This document shows positions 56,903-64,000 of a DNA stretch of 64,000 nucleotides, one piece after another. The DNA is taken from positions 186,001 through 250,000 of the forward strand of contig NZ_JAFNLL010000004.1 of assembly GCF_017368795.1 (NCBI RefSeq). The letters are read 5' to 3'. Every line of letters starts with the position of its first letter. Positions within the stretch are counted from its first letter, which is position 1. This stretch comes from Arthrobacter cavernae. Its GTDB lineage: Bacteria; Actinomycetota; Actinomycetes; Actinomycetales; Micrococcaceae. Both the position numbers and the translations under genes were made by a program. The notes beneath the pieces are model-generated. The model had not been told where the DNA came from, made no database searches, and saw only the letters and a list, made by a program, of their open reading frames with translations.

Positions 56903-58680
56903 CCGAAACACTCTTTGGCGGGCCGTCGCTTCCTCCGGCGTACCCGGAACGCGCTGCGTGGGGCACCGCCCCGAAGCTCCGCGCCTGGCAGCAGGAGGCG
57001 CTGGATCTCTACCTGCGGACCAGCCCACGTGACTTCCTCGCGGTCGCCACCCCCGGCGCCGGCAAGACCACGTTCGCCCTGCGCATCGCCACCACCCTGC
57101 TGGACAGCGGCGCGGTGAACCGCGTGACGATCGTGGCGCCCACCGACCACCTCAAGCGCCAGTGGGCAGATGCGGCCGCGAAGGTCGGCATCGCCATCGA
57201 CCCCAACTTCAAGAACTCCGACGGCCAGCACGGCCGCGGCTTTGTGGGCGTCGCCGTGACGTACGCCCAGGTGGCCAGCAAGCCCATGCTGCACCGGGCC
57301 AAGACCGAAGCCGCCCGTACCTTGGTCATCCTCGACGAAATCCACCACGGCGGCGAGGCCCTGTCCTGGGGCGACGGACTGCGCGAGGCCTTCGACCCGG
57401 CGGCCCGCCGCCTCTCGCTGACCGGTACGCCGTTCCGCTCGGACACCTCGCCCATCCCGTTCGTGGAGTATGCCGAGGACCGCGACGGCATCCGCCGCTC
57501 CAAGGCCGACTACACGTACGGCTATGGCAACGCCCTCCGCGACCACGTGGTCCGGCCCGTGATGTTCATGGCGTACTCCGGCCAGATGCGCTGGCGCACC
57601 AGCGCCGGTGATGAGATGGCGGCCTCCCTGGGCGAAGCCGCTGTCACCAAGGACATCACCTCGCAGGCCTGGCGTACGGCCCTGAACCCGGGCGGCGAAT
57701 GGATCCCGGCGGTCCTGGCGGCGGCCGACAAGCGGCTCAGCGAGGTCCGCCGCTCGGTGCCCGATGCCGGCGGCCTGGTGATCGCCACGGACCACGAGGA
57801 CGCCCGCGCCTACGCCGGGCAGCTGAAGAAGATCACCGGGCAGTCGCCCACGGTCATCCTCTCGGACGACTCGAAGGCCTCCCACAAGATCGAGGAGTTC
57901 ACCGCCAGCGAGAAACGCTGGATGGTGGCCGTCCGCATGGTGTCCGAAGGCGTGGACGTTCCGCGCCTGTCCGTGGGCGTGTACGCCACGTCCACGTCCA
58001 CGCCGCTGTTCTTCGCCCAGGCCGTGGGACGCTTTGTGCGTGCCCGCAAGCGCGGCGAGACGGCCTCGGTGTTCCTGCCGTCGGTGCCGCCGCTGATGGC
58101 ACTGGCCAACTCCATGGAGGCCGAGCGGGACCACGCCCTGGACCGTCCGGGGAAGGAAGACGCCGACGGCCTCTTCAACCCGGAAGACAGCCTCATGGCC
58201 GAAGCCAACCGCGAGGACAAGGCCTCCGACGAGCTCACCAAGGGCAAGTTCGAGGCCCTCGACTCACAGGCGTCCTTCGACAGGGTGCTGTTCGACGGCG
58301 GCGAGTTCGGCACCGGCGCGGACATCGGTTCCGAGGAGGAACTGGACTTCCTCGGCATCCCCGGCCTGCTCGACGCCGAACAGGTGGGCACGCTGCTGCG
58401 CCAGCGCCAGCACGAGCAGCAGTCGCGCAAGAAGCGCCAGTCGCCGCTCGCGGCGGCCGCGGCGCCGCCGCCCGTTCCGGATCACCGGATGCTGACGGAT
58501 CTGCGCAACGAGCTCGCCAAGAACGTGGCCGCCTGGTCGGCCCGGACGGGCACACCGCACGGCGTCATCCACACCAAGCTCCGCGAAGTGTGCGGCGGCC
58601 CTGCCGTGGCGCAGGCCAGCGAAGTGCAGCTGCAGACGCGCCTGCGCAAGCTCCAGGACTGGTTCATCGGCCGGAAGTAA
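56899..58680 (+). CDS. DEAD/DEAH-type superfamily 2 helicase
   Basis: 593 residues. Walker A is TPGAGKTTFALRI, motif II is DEIHHGG, motif III is LTGTPFR, and the second RecA-like domain ends with VGRFVRARKRGE. The C-terminal 180 residues are Ala/Glu/Lys-rich with no catalytic domain. The DEIH pattern, small size and start LRAWQQEALDLYL recall UvrB/type I restriction-like helicases in actinobacteria; no nuclease or partner is nearby, so the role is not clear. It ends convergent with a lipoprotein gene, overlapping by 17 nt. Confidence 0.85.
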   Translation: MTETLFGGPSLPPAYPERAAWGTAPKLRAWQQEALDLYLRTSPRDFLAVATPGAGKTTFALRIATTLLDSGAVNRVTIVAPTDHLKRQWADAAAKVGIAIDPNFKNSDGQHGRGFVGVAVTYAQVASKPMLHRAKTEAARTLVILDEIHHGGEALSWGDGLREAFDPAARRLSLTGTPFRSDTSPIPFVEYAEDRDGIRRSKADYTYGYGNALRDHVVRPVMFMAYSGQMRWRTSAGDEMAASLGEAAVTKDITSQAWRTALNPGGEWIPAVLAAADKRLSEVRRSVPDAGGLVIATDHEDARAYAGQLKKITGQSPTVILSDDSKASHKIEEFTASEKRWMVAVRMVSEGVDVPRLSVGVYATSTSTPLFFAQAVGRFVRARKRGETASVFLPSVPPLMALANSMEAERDHALDRPGKEDADGLFNPEDSLMAEANREDKASDELTKGKFEALDSQASFDRVLFDGGEFGTGADIGSEEELDFLGIPGLLDAEQVGTLLRQRQHEQQSRKKRQSPLAAAAAPPPVPDHRMLTDLRNELAKNVAAWSARTGTPHGVIHTKLREVCGGPAVAQASEVQLQTRLRKLQDWFIGRK

Positions 58681-59371
58681 TGCCGTAGCCGTAGTACCCG
58701 GGGGCAGGGGTTGCCGGAGCCCCGCCGAAGTCCACGGTCTTGAGCATGTCGTCGAAGGACGAGAGGAAGGCCTGGTCGGGGAAGGCATTGTCAAAGCGTG
58801 CCCAAGCCAGGAGCGGCTTGCCGTTGACCTTCATGGCCGCCAGCCTGAGCGTGAGGTCGGGCTGCAGGCCGAAACACTCCTCGGTCCGGTCCACGCCCTT
58901 AGCCGGGCAGCCGAGGGCGCCGTCCATGGGAGCCGGGGTTGTTGCCGTCATGATGACGGCCTCGACCCCGTCCATCCGCAGGCTTGACTGATCCGTGTAC
59001 ACGCCACCATGGTCGGCGAGTCCGCGGATGTATCCTACGAAGTCCTCGGGCGGCGGCACGGGCGCGGAACTGCCGGGAGGATAGACCTCAACGGGCACCA
59101 GGAACCGGATTCGATTGTTTCGGTTGTCCCGGGACGTCCACGTCAGGATTCCCGGTGTGTCCAGCTCAGGAACAGCGCCCAAGACGGGATCCACTCTCAC
59201 TGTGAGCGGAACCGAGAAATTCTTAGAGGTATAGTCGTGCGGTCCGGCGGATGTTGCCGTACCGCCTGGCGGAGTGGAAGTTCCTGTTCCGGTAGGCGGC
59301 GCGGAGCAGGCCGACACGGCCAGAACCACGGCCGCGGCGGCACATCCGAGAATGGTTGTTTGCTTGCGCAT
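58664..59371 (-). CDS. Putative lipoprotein
   Basis: 235 residues. Signal peptide MRKQTTILGCAAAAVVLAVSAC with lipobox VSAC (Cys22), then a Thr/Pro/Gly-rich linker and a mature domain with VDPVLGAVPELDTPGIL, FLVPVEVYPPGSSAP, GVEAVIMTATTPAP and a short Cys-containing region. GAGGG lies 4 nt before the ATG. Function unknown; surface-attached. Confidence 0.8.
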   Translation of the reverse strand: MRKQTTILGCAAAAVVLAVSACSAPPTGTGTSTPPGGTATSAGPHDYTSKNFSVPLTVRVDPVLGAVPELDTPGILTWTSRDNRNNRIRFLVPVEVYPPGSSAPVPPPEDFVGYIRGLADHGGVYTDQSSLRMDGVEAVIMTATTPAPMDGALGCPAKGVDRTEECFGLQPDLTLRLAAMKVNGKPLLAWARFDNAFPDQAFLSSFDDMLKTVDFGGAPATPAPGYYGYGITSGR

Positions 59372-59434
59372 CGTTACCCTCCCGACCCAGCCTGTTCAGT
59401 ATGGCACTGCCGGCGGGCGATTGGGAGGGCACGG

Positions 59435-60061
59435 TCAGTCCCGTTCGACCTCGACGCCGTTCTCTTCCATCTCGGCGTACGCGGCCTCGAGGTCGTCCGC
59501 GATTCCGGCGGTAAGCTCGCCGAGGACCGTCACGGAGTAGCCCGCCTGGACCGCATCCAGGGCCGTGGCCATCACGCAGTAGTCCGCGGCGATGCCCACC
59601 ACCACAACCTCTTCCACGCCGTGGCTCTGCAGCCAGTCGTCCAGGCCGATGGCGTCCTCGTCCAGGGTCTCGACCGCGGCAGCACCGGCCTTGAGGTCAC
59701 CGCTGGGCACCTCGTCCTCGGGGGCAAGCACGCCTTCGAAGCCGGAGTAGGCCGCGGTGAACTGGCCCTTCCGGAAGTAGGCCTGGATGTATTCGGTATC
59801 CAATCCGGGGTGAAGTTCGGCGCCCTTCGTTCCGGCCTTGCAGTGCTGCGGCCAGGAGTCCACCATGTCCGGTTCCTCCGAGAAGTGGTCTCCCGGCTCG
59901 ATGTGCCAGTCCTGGGTGGCCACGATGTGGTCGAAGTGCTGGTGGTTGGCGTCCACGTATTCGGTGATGGCGGAGGCAACGGCCGCGCCGCCTGCAACGG
60001 CCAGCGAGCCGCCCTCGCAGAAATCGTTCTGGACATCGACAATGATCAGGGCCCGGGACAT
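59435..60061 (-). CDS. pncA: Nicotinamidase (PncA-like)
   Basis: 208 residues, isochorismatase fold. Catalytic triad Asp9 (IIVDVQNDF), Lys98 (YFRKGQF) and Cys162 (AADYCVMAT), with metal ligands Asp51, His53 and His59 (DWHIEPGDHF). Converts nicotinamide to nicotinate, the substrate of PncB. Overlaps the pncB stop by 1 nt (TGATG), so the two NAD-salvage enzymes are translated together. Confidence 0.94.
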   Translation of the reverse strand: MSRALIIVDVQNDFCEGGSLAVAGGAAVASAITEYVDANHQHFDHIVATQDWHIEPGDHFSEEPDMVDSWPQHCKAGTKGAELHPGLDTEYIQAYFRKGQFTAAYSGFEGVLAPEDEVPSGDLKAGAAAVETLDEDAIGLDDWLQSHGVEEVVVVGIAADYCVMATALDAVQAGYSVTVLGELTAGIADDLEAAYAEMEENGVEVERD

Positions 60062-61389
60062 CAGTCCTCCTCGTACACGGTGGGGATTGCAGGCTCGCCG
60101 CGCTGCAAGCGGTTGACCACTGCGGGCAGCTCGGCCATGGTGGCTGCGTGCCGTTCCTGGGCGCGGACCACACCTTCGTGGCCGGTCCAGCCGGGGAGGA
60201 CTTCGCCGTTCTTGATGAACTGCTGCAGCAAGGAGCGGTCGTTGCCGTCGTCCTCCGGGCGGTGCCCGATGCCCACGATTTCCTGGGCGGCAGTGCCGCG
60301 TTCATTGAGCCGGCGCAGGGCGTACTTGCGGCCGCCCATGCTGGCCTTGTTCTTGGCTGTCTTCGCCACCGAGACGAACTCGCCGGCGTCGTTGGTGCGG
60401 CTGACCAGCTTGTAGACCATGCTGGCGGTGGGTGCGCCGGAACCCGTGACGAGGGACGTGCCCACGCCGTAGGCGTCCACGGGGGCGGCCTGCAGGGCGG
60501 CGATCGCGAATTCGTCCAGATCGGACGTGACCACAATGCGCGTGTTGACGTTTCCGAGTTCGTCGAGCAACTGGCGCACCCACTGGGCCTGCGCGATCAG
60601 GTCGCCGGAGTCCAGGCGTACGGCGCCGAGTTTATCCCCTGCGAGTTCGACGGCGGTCCGCACGGCGGTCTCGACGTCGTAGGTGTCCACGAGCAGCGTG
60701 GTTCCCGGGCCGAAGGCGGCGATCTGGGCCTCGAAGGCCTCGCGTTCAGTGTCGTGCAGGAGTGTGAAGGAATGGGCAGCCGTGCCCACCGTTTTGATGC
60801 CGTAGCGGTGCCCGGCCTCGAGGTTTGACGTGCTGGCAAAACCGCCAATCACGGCGGCCCGCGCGGCCGCCGTCGCGGATTCCTCCTGGGTGCGGCGCGA
60901 GCCCATCTCGATGCACGGCCGGCTGCCGGCCGCCGTCGTCATGCGCGAGGCAGCGGAGGCAATGGCGCTGTCGTGGTTGAGCACGGAGAGGATGTAGGTC
61001 TCCAGGATGCAGGCCTCGGCGAAGGTGGATTCCACGATCAGGATGGGGGAATAGGGGAAGTAGGCCTCGCCTTCGGCGTAGCCCCAGATGTCGCCGCTGA
61101 ACCGGTAGTTGGCCAGGTAGTCAAGGGTCTCCCGGTTAACCACGGCGTTGCGCTCCAGGAACTCCAGCTCGGAGTCGCCGAAGCGGAAGTCGGCGATCCC
61201 CTCCAGGAGCCGGCCCGTTCCTCCCACTACGCCGTAGCGGCGTCCGTCCGGGAGCCTGCGCGCGAAGGCCTCGAACACCGAGCGGCGATGCGCGGCGCCC
61301 GAATGCAGGGCGGCCTGGAGCATGGTTAGCTCGTAGTGGTCGGTGAACAAGGAGGTGCGGGGATGCTCCCACGTGGTGGATCTACTCAC
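60061..61389 (-). CDS. pncB: Nicotinate phosphoribosyltransferase
   Basis: 442 residues. Motifs: HYELTMLQAAL, ETYILSVLNHDSAIASAASR, GSRRTQEE, GIKTVGTAAHSFTLLHDTEREAF (phospho-His region), VDTYDVETAVRTAVELA, and VRLDSGDLIAQA. Converts nicotinate and PRPP to NAMN. GTG start at 61389 with TAGAGT ending 6 nt before it. Divergent from clpS with only 37 nt between. Confidence 0.95.
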   Translation of the reverse strand: MSRSTTWEHPRTSLFTDHYELTMLQAALHSGAAHRRSVFEAFARRLPDGRRYGVVGGTGRLLEGIADFRFGDSELEFLERNAVVNRETLDYLANYRFSGDIWGYAEGEAYFPYSPILIVESTFAEACILETYILSVLNHDSAIASAASRMTTAAGSRPCIEMGSRRTQEESATAAARAAVIGGFASTSNLEAGHRYGIKTVGTAAHSFTLLHDTEREAFEAQIAAFGPGTTLLVDTYDVETAVRTAVELAGDKLGAVRLDSGDLIAQAQWVRQLLDELGNVNTRIVVTSDLDEFAIAALQAAPVDAYGVGTSLVTGSGAPTASMVYKLVSRTNDAGEFVSVAKTAKNKASMGGRKYALRRLNERGTAAQEIVGIGHRPEDDGNDRSLLQQFIKNGEVLPGWTGHEGVVRAQERHAATMAELPAVVNRLQRGEPAIPTVYEED

Positions 61390-61395
61390 GAATTC

Positions 61396-61420
61396 ACTCT
61401 AGTGCGAGCGGCCATAGAAT
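61396..61420. promoter_or_regulatory. Overlapping divergent leaderless-type promoters of pncB and clpS
   Basis: In the 37-nt gap, TAGAGT on the minus strand (61401-61396) and TAGAAT on the plus strand (61415-61420) each end 6 nt before their start codons (GTG 61389, ATG 61427). The core promoters must overlap. A -35-like TTCACT for clpS (61393-61398) overlies the pncB -10. Confidence 0.55.
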
Positions 61421-61426
61421 GGACAG

Positions 61427-61801
61427 ATGACCCCAAGCGTTGCGTTCGGCACTGCCATCGGCACTGATACAGATGAGCGGACGGAGACTGCCCAGCAGGC
61501 GTCCACCGATGTCCTGACAGCTCCGGACATCCCCTGGAACCTGGTGATCTGGAACGATCCCGTCAACCTCATGAGCTATGTGAGTTTCGTGTTCCAGAGC
61601 TACTTCGGCTACTCGGAGGCCAAGGCCAACAAGCTCATGATGGAGGTCCACAAAAAGGGCCGCTCCATCGTGGCGCACGGCAGCAAGGAACAGGTGGAAC
61701 AGCACGCGGTGGCCATGCATGGCTTTGGGCTGTGGGCCACCGTGGAGAAAGCCGCCAGCGGCAACGACGCCCCCGGAAAGGACGGCAGCACGCGTGGCTA
61801 A
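61427..61801 (+). CDS. clpS: ClpS adaptor protein
   Basis: 124 residues with a longer N-terminal extension (about 35 residues) than E. coli. The conserved core is PWNLVIWNDPVNLMSYVSFVFQSYFG (N-end substrate pocket with NDPVN), AHGSKEQVEQHAVAMHGFGLWATVEKA. It delivers N-degron proteins to ClpAP/ClpCP. Divergent from pncB, with TAGAAT ending 6 nt before ATG. Overlaps the DUF2017 gene by 8 nt. Confidence 0.94.
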   Translation: MTPSVAFGTAIGTDTDERTETAQQASTDVLTAPDIPWNLVIWNDPVNLMSYVSFVFQSYFGYSEAKANKLMMEVHKKGRSIVAHGSKEQVEQHAVAMHGFGLWATVEKAASGNDAPGKDGSTRG

Positions 61802-62360
61802 GGCATTCAAATACGGGTTCAAGGGCATCACCGGATACCTCGAACACGCAGAGCGGGAGCTCCTGCGTGGCCTCCTGAACGACGTCATCTCCATGCTCGA
61901 GACGGAGTCGCGCGAGGACGAGGACCCGCTGGCGGCGCTGATCGGGCTGGACATGGATGTCCAGGAACCAAGCGACCGCGCCCTGCTGCGGCTCCTGCCG
62001 AACGCCATGAAGGACGACGACGCCGGGTCCCTGGAGTTCCGCCAGCTCACCGAACGCTCCGTCCGGGAAAGCAAGATCGGCGCCCTGCGCGCCACGGCCC
62101 TGGGCCTGGACAAGGATGAGCTCCTGTTGTCGGCGGAGGACGCCCGCCGCTGGTCCATGGCCCTCAACGATGTGCGCCTGGTGCTGGCCGAGCGGCTGGA
62201 CATCCGCGACGAAGCCGACGCCGACCATATCCACAGCATGCAGGACTGGTCCCAGGCCGAGGACGTGGAGAGCTACCTGGCCCTCGTCTACAACTTCACC
62301 ACCTGGCTGCAGGAGTCGCTGGTGCAGTCCATGCTGGCCGCACTGGAGCGCAAATCCTGA
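61794..62360 (+). CDS. DUF2017 family protein
   Basis: 188 residues, all-alpha, with AKAFKYGFKGITGYLEHAERELLRGLLNDVISMLE, LLPNAMKDDDAGSLEFRQLTE and SMALNDVRLVLAERLDI. The family always accompanies clpS in actinobacteria and has no assigned function; a role in N-end proteolysis is plausible from context. GTG start at 61794 overlaps the clpS stop by 8 nt. Confidence 0.9.
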   Translation: MAKAFKYGFKGITGYLEHAERELLRGLLNDVISMLETESREDEDPLAALIGLDMDVQEPSDRALLRLLPNAMKDDDAGSLEFRQLTERSVRESKIGALRATALGLDKDELLLSAEDARRWSMALNDVRLVLAERLDIRDEADADHIHSMQDWSQAEDVESYLALVYNFTTWLQESLVQSMLAALERKS

Positions 62361-62437
62361 AGCGCAAGCACCCCGGCATGTGACAAAACAGACATGAGGC
62401 GGGGGCCACAGGTGATGGCTGCAACAGGGGCAAAGCC

Positions 62438-62451
62438 TTATTCTCGAATAA
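62438..62451. promoter_or_regulatory. Small palindrome just before murI
   Basis: TTATTC-TC-GAATAA, two 6-bp arms, ends 2 nt before the ATG at 62454. TATTCT inside it ends 9 nt before the ATG and could be a -10; no -35 is clear. Confidence 0.3.
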
Positions 62452-62453
62452 TC

Positions 62454-63497
62454 ATGAGTTCAGCATCGGGCAAGGCGAGCGCCGCATCGGCGGCAATGGA
62501 ATCCCCAGACAACACCACGGCCGCAGGCCAGCTGGGCTCCCGCCCGATCGGCATCTTCGATTCCGGTGTGGGCGGCCTGACCGTGGCCAGGTCCATCATC
62601 GACCAATTGCCCAACGAATCCATCCTCTACGTTGGCGACACCGCCAACGGCCCCTACGGCCCGCTCCCCATCGCCGAGGTCCGTGCCAGCGCCCTTGGCG
62701 TTATGGATGAACTGGTGGACTCCGGCGTGAAGCTGCTGACCATCGCCTGCAACTCGGCCTCCGCCGCCGTCCTCCGGGACGCCCGCGAACGCTACACCGC
62801 CCGCTACGGCATCCCCGTCATCGAGGTCATCCAGCCCGCGGTCCGCCGCGCGGTGTCCGCCACCCGCAGCGGCCGGATCGGTGTCATCGGCACCTCGGCC
62901 ACGGTCGGCTCGCGGGCCTACGAGGACACCTTCGCCGCCGCCCCGGACCTTGCCATCACCTCCGTGGCCTGCCCGGAGTTCGTCAGCTTCGTCGAAGCCG
63001 GGATCACCACCGGGCCCGAGCTCCTGGCCGCCGCCAACAGCTACCTGGAGCCGCTCAAGGCCGCCGGCGTGGACACGGTGGTGCTCGGCTGCACGCACTA
63101 CCCGCTGCTGACCGGCGTCATTTCCTTCGTCATGGGGGAGTCCGTCACCCTCGTCTCCAGCGCCGAGGAAACCGCAAAGGATGTCTACCGGGCCCTGGCC
63201 ACCCACGGCATCCAGCGGTCCGAAGCCAGTGCACCGAGGCACGACTTCGTGGCCACCGGGGACGCCGGAGAGTTCGAGACACTCGCCCGCCGCTTCCTGG
63301 GCCCGGAGGTATTGTCCGTCCAGCACGTGGACCATGTGGCTGCGCAGTACCCCACGGGCAGCCTCGCCCGGATCACCCCTGAAATGCTCGAGGCGGCCCG
63401 CGCCGGTTCCGGGCACAGCCGCCGTTCCAACTTCGTGGAGTCCACCGCGGGCCTCAACGCCGCGGGCCTCAATGCGGTGTCCGGGCGTGGCCTGTGA
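62454..63497 (+). CDS. murI: Glutamate racemase
   Basis: 347 residues from ATG 62454 (an in-frame ATG at 62496 gives a standard-length enzyme; 62394 and 62415 are unlikely). Motifs: [26 protein letters not shown] and [11 protein letters not shown], giving the two catalytic Cys. It makes D-Glu for peptidoglycan. The following MBL-fold gene starts within the stop codon (GTGA). The C-terminal 30 residues are not typical of the family. Confidence 0.94.
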   Translation: MSSASGKASAASAAMESPDNTTAAGQLGSRPIGIFDSGVGGLTVARSIIDQLPNESILYVGDTANGPYGPLPIAEVRASALGVMDELVDSGVKLLTIACNSASAAVLRDARERYTARYGIPVIEVIQPAVRRAVSATRSGRIGVIGTSATVGSRAYEDTFAAAPDLAITSVACPEFVSFVEAGITTGPELLAAANSYLEPLKAAGVDTVVLGCTHYPLLTGVISFVMGESVTLVSSAEETAKDVYRALATHGIQRSEASAPRHDFVATGDAGEFETLARRFLGPEVLSVQHVDHVAAQYPTGSLARITPEMLEAARAGSGHSRRSNFVESTAGLNAAGLNAVSGRGL

Positions 63498-64000
63498 AAC
63501 TGACCATTGTGGGCTGTACGGGATCATTCCCCGGCCCTGGCTCGCCGGCGTCGTGCTACCTGGTGACGGCCCACGACGGCGAACGCCAGTGGAAGATCGT
63601 CATGGATCTGGGCAGCGGAGCCCTCGGCGCGATCCAGCGCTACACGGACCTGGAGGACATCGACGCGATCTTCCTGACCCACCTGCACCCGGACCACTGC
63701 ATGGACCTGTGCGGACTGCACGTTGCCGTGCGCTGGAAGCCGGGCGGCTGGGGCCGTGGCCGCATTCCCGTCTGGGGACCGGCAGCGACGGCGGACCGCA
63801 TGGCCACCGCCTATGGCCTGGAGCTTGACCCGGGCATGCATGAGGAATTCGACTTCACGAACTGGACCGAACGCGAACCAGTCACGGTGGGTCCCTTCAC
63901 CGTGACCCCGTTCGCCGCCAACCACCCGGTGGAGGAGGCCTACGCCCTGCGGGTGGAAGCCACCGAGCCGGGCAAGGACGGCGTCCCCGTGACCCGCGTG
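63494..64000 (+). CDS. MBL-fold hydrolase, Rv1339-type cyclic nucleotide phosphodiesterase-like (partial)
   Basis: The first 169 codons are in the window. The start GTG 63494 overlaps the murI stop, and the N-terminus reads [22 protein letters not shown]. The metal motif is [14 protein letters not shown]. The order murI then MBL protein is the actinobacterial one, where the M. tuberculosis homologue Rv1339 degrades cAMP. The function here is inferred from that position. The gene continues past base 64000. Confidence 0.85.
   Translation, partial: MKLTIVGCTGSFPGPGSPASCYLVTAHDGERQWKIVMDLGSGALGAIQRYTDLEDIDAIFLTHLHPDHCMDLCGLHVAVRWKPGGWGRGRIPVWGPAATADRMATAYGLELDPGMHEEFDFTNWTEREPVTVGPFTVTPFAANHPVEEAYALRVEATEPGKDGVPVTRV

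Overview
The window looks like a chromosome segment of a high-GC actinobacterium of the Micrococcaceae (Arthrobacter / Pseudarthrobacter / Paenarthrobacter type). The basis is the GC-rich codon use with many GTG starts, the Arg-rich insertion in Rho, the NucS mismatch endonuclease, DUF2550, DUF3039 and DUF2017 proteins, and a gene order that follows the actinobacterial core backbone known from Mycobacterium tuberculosis (argS-lysA-hom-thrC-thrB-rho-prfA-prmC-sua5-wecA-atp-DUF2550 ... nucS ... pncB-clpS-DUF2017-murI-MBL phosphodiesterase). The genus assignment is inference. I see no prophage, insertion sequence, CRISPR array or plasmid-type gene.

Layout. 1-5 kb: the end of a probable zinc ABC permease facing zur; a metallo-beta-lactamase-fold protein; a cysteine desulfhydrase divergent from a rhodanese-zinc alcohol dehydrogenase-HIT operon. 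5-9.3 kb: hrpA and a 56-residue membrane peptide. 9.4-12 kb: a GlxA/AraC regulator, an M4 (protealysin-type) protease with a 1-nt frameshift plus its emfourin-type inhibitor, and tRNA-Arg(CCG). 12-15 kb: a three-gene flavin electron-transfer operon (FMN-binding lipoprotein, ApbE, NqrB/RnfD-like membrane domain fused to an FAD/NAD reductase). 15-27 kb: argS, lysA, hom, thrC, thrB, then rho with a long leader and coding repeats, prfA, prmC, sua5. 27-30 kb: cell-wall glycopolymer genes (TagA-like, GT2, WecA/TagO-like). 30-38.6 kb: two AtpI/AtpZ-type proteins and the full F1Fo ATP synthase operon atpBEFHAGDC, then DUF2550.

38.6-42.5 kb: a membrane-anchored esterase coupled to an aminoacyl-phosphatidylglycerol synthase-like protein whose N-terminus resembles a rhomboid without its catalytic serine. 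42.6-47.7 kb: cold-shock protein, nagA, nucS, a small Zn-finger-like protein, an alpha/beta hydrolase and an AI-2E family permease. 47.9-54.2 kb: an unrecognised envelope protein, a CnoX-like thioredoxin-TPR protein, an Old Yellow Enzyme and an ABC exporter. 54.3-58.7 kb: nagB, DUF3039, an MFS transporter and a DEIH-box helicase. 58.7-64 kb: a lipoprotein, pncB-pncA (NAD salvage), clpS-DUF2017, murI and the start of an MBL-fold phosphodiesterase-like gene.

One theme recurs. At least a dozen genes have a TANNNT-type -10 hexamer ending only 6-7 nt before the ATG/GTG, the architecture of leaderless transcripts. Several are back-to-back pairs sharing 37-49 bp. Other points worth a second look are the frameshifted protease beside an intact inhibitor, a 34-bp near-perfect palindrome before that protease, two GTnAC-N6-GTnAC elements before envelope genes, a palindrome over the -10 of nagA, a GNRA-capped hairpin between atpA and atpG, and the flavin operon whose ApbE lacks a visible signal peptide.
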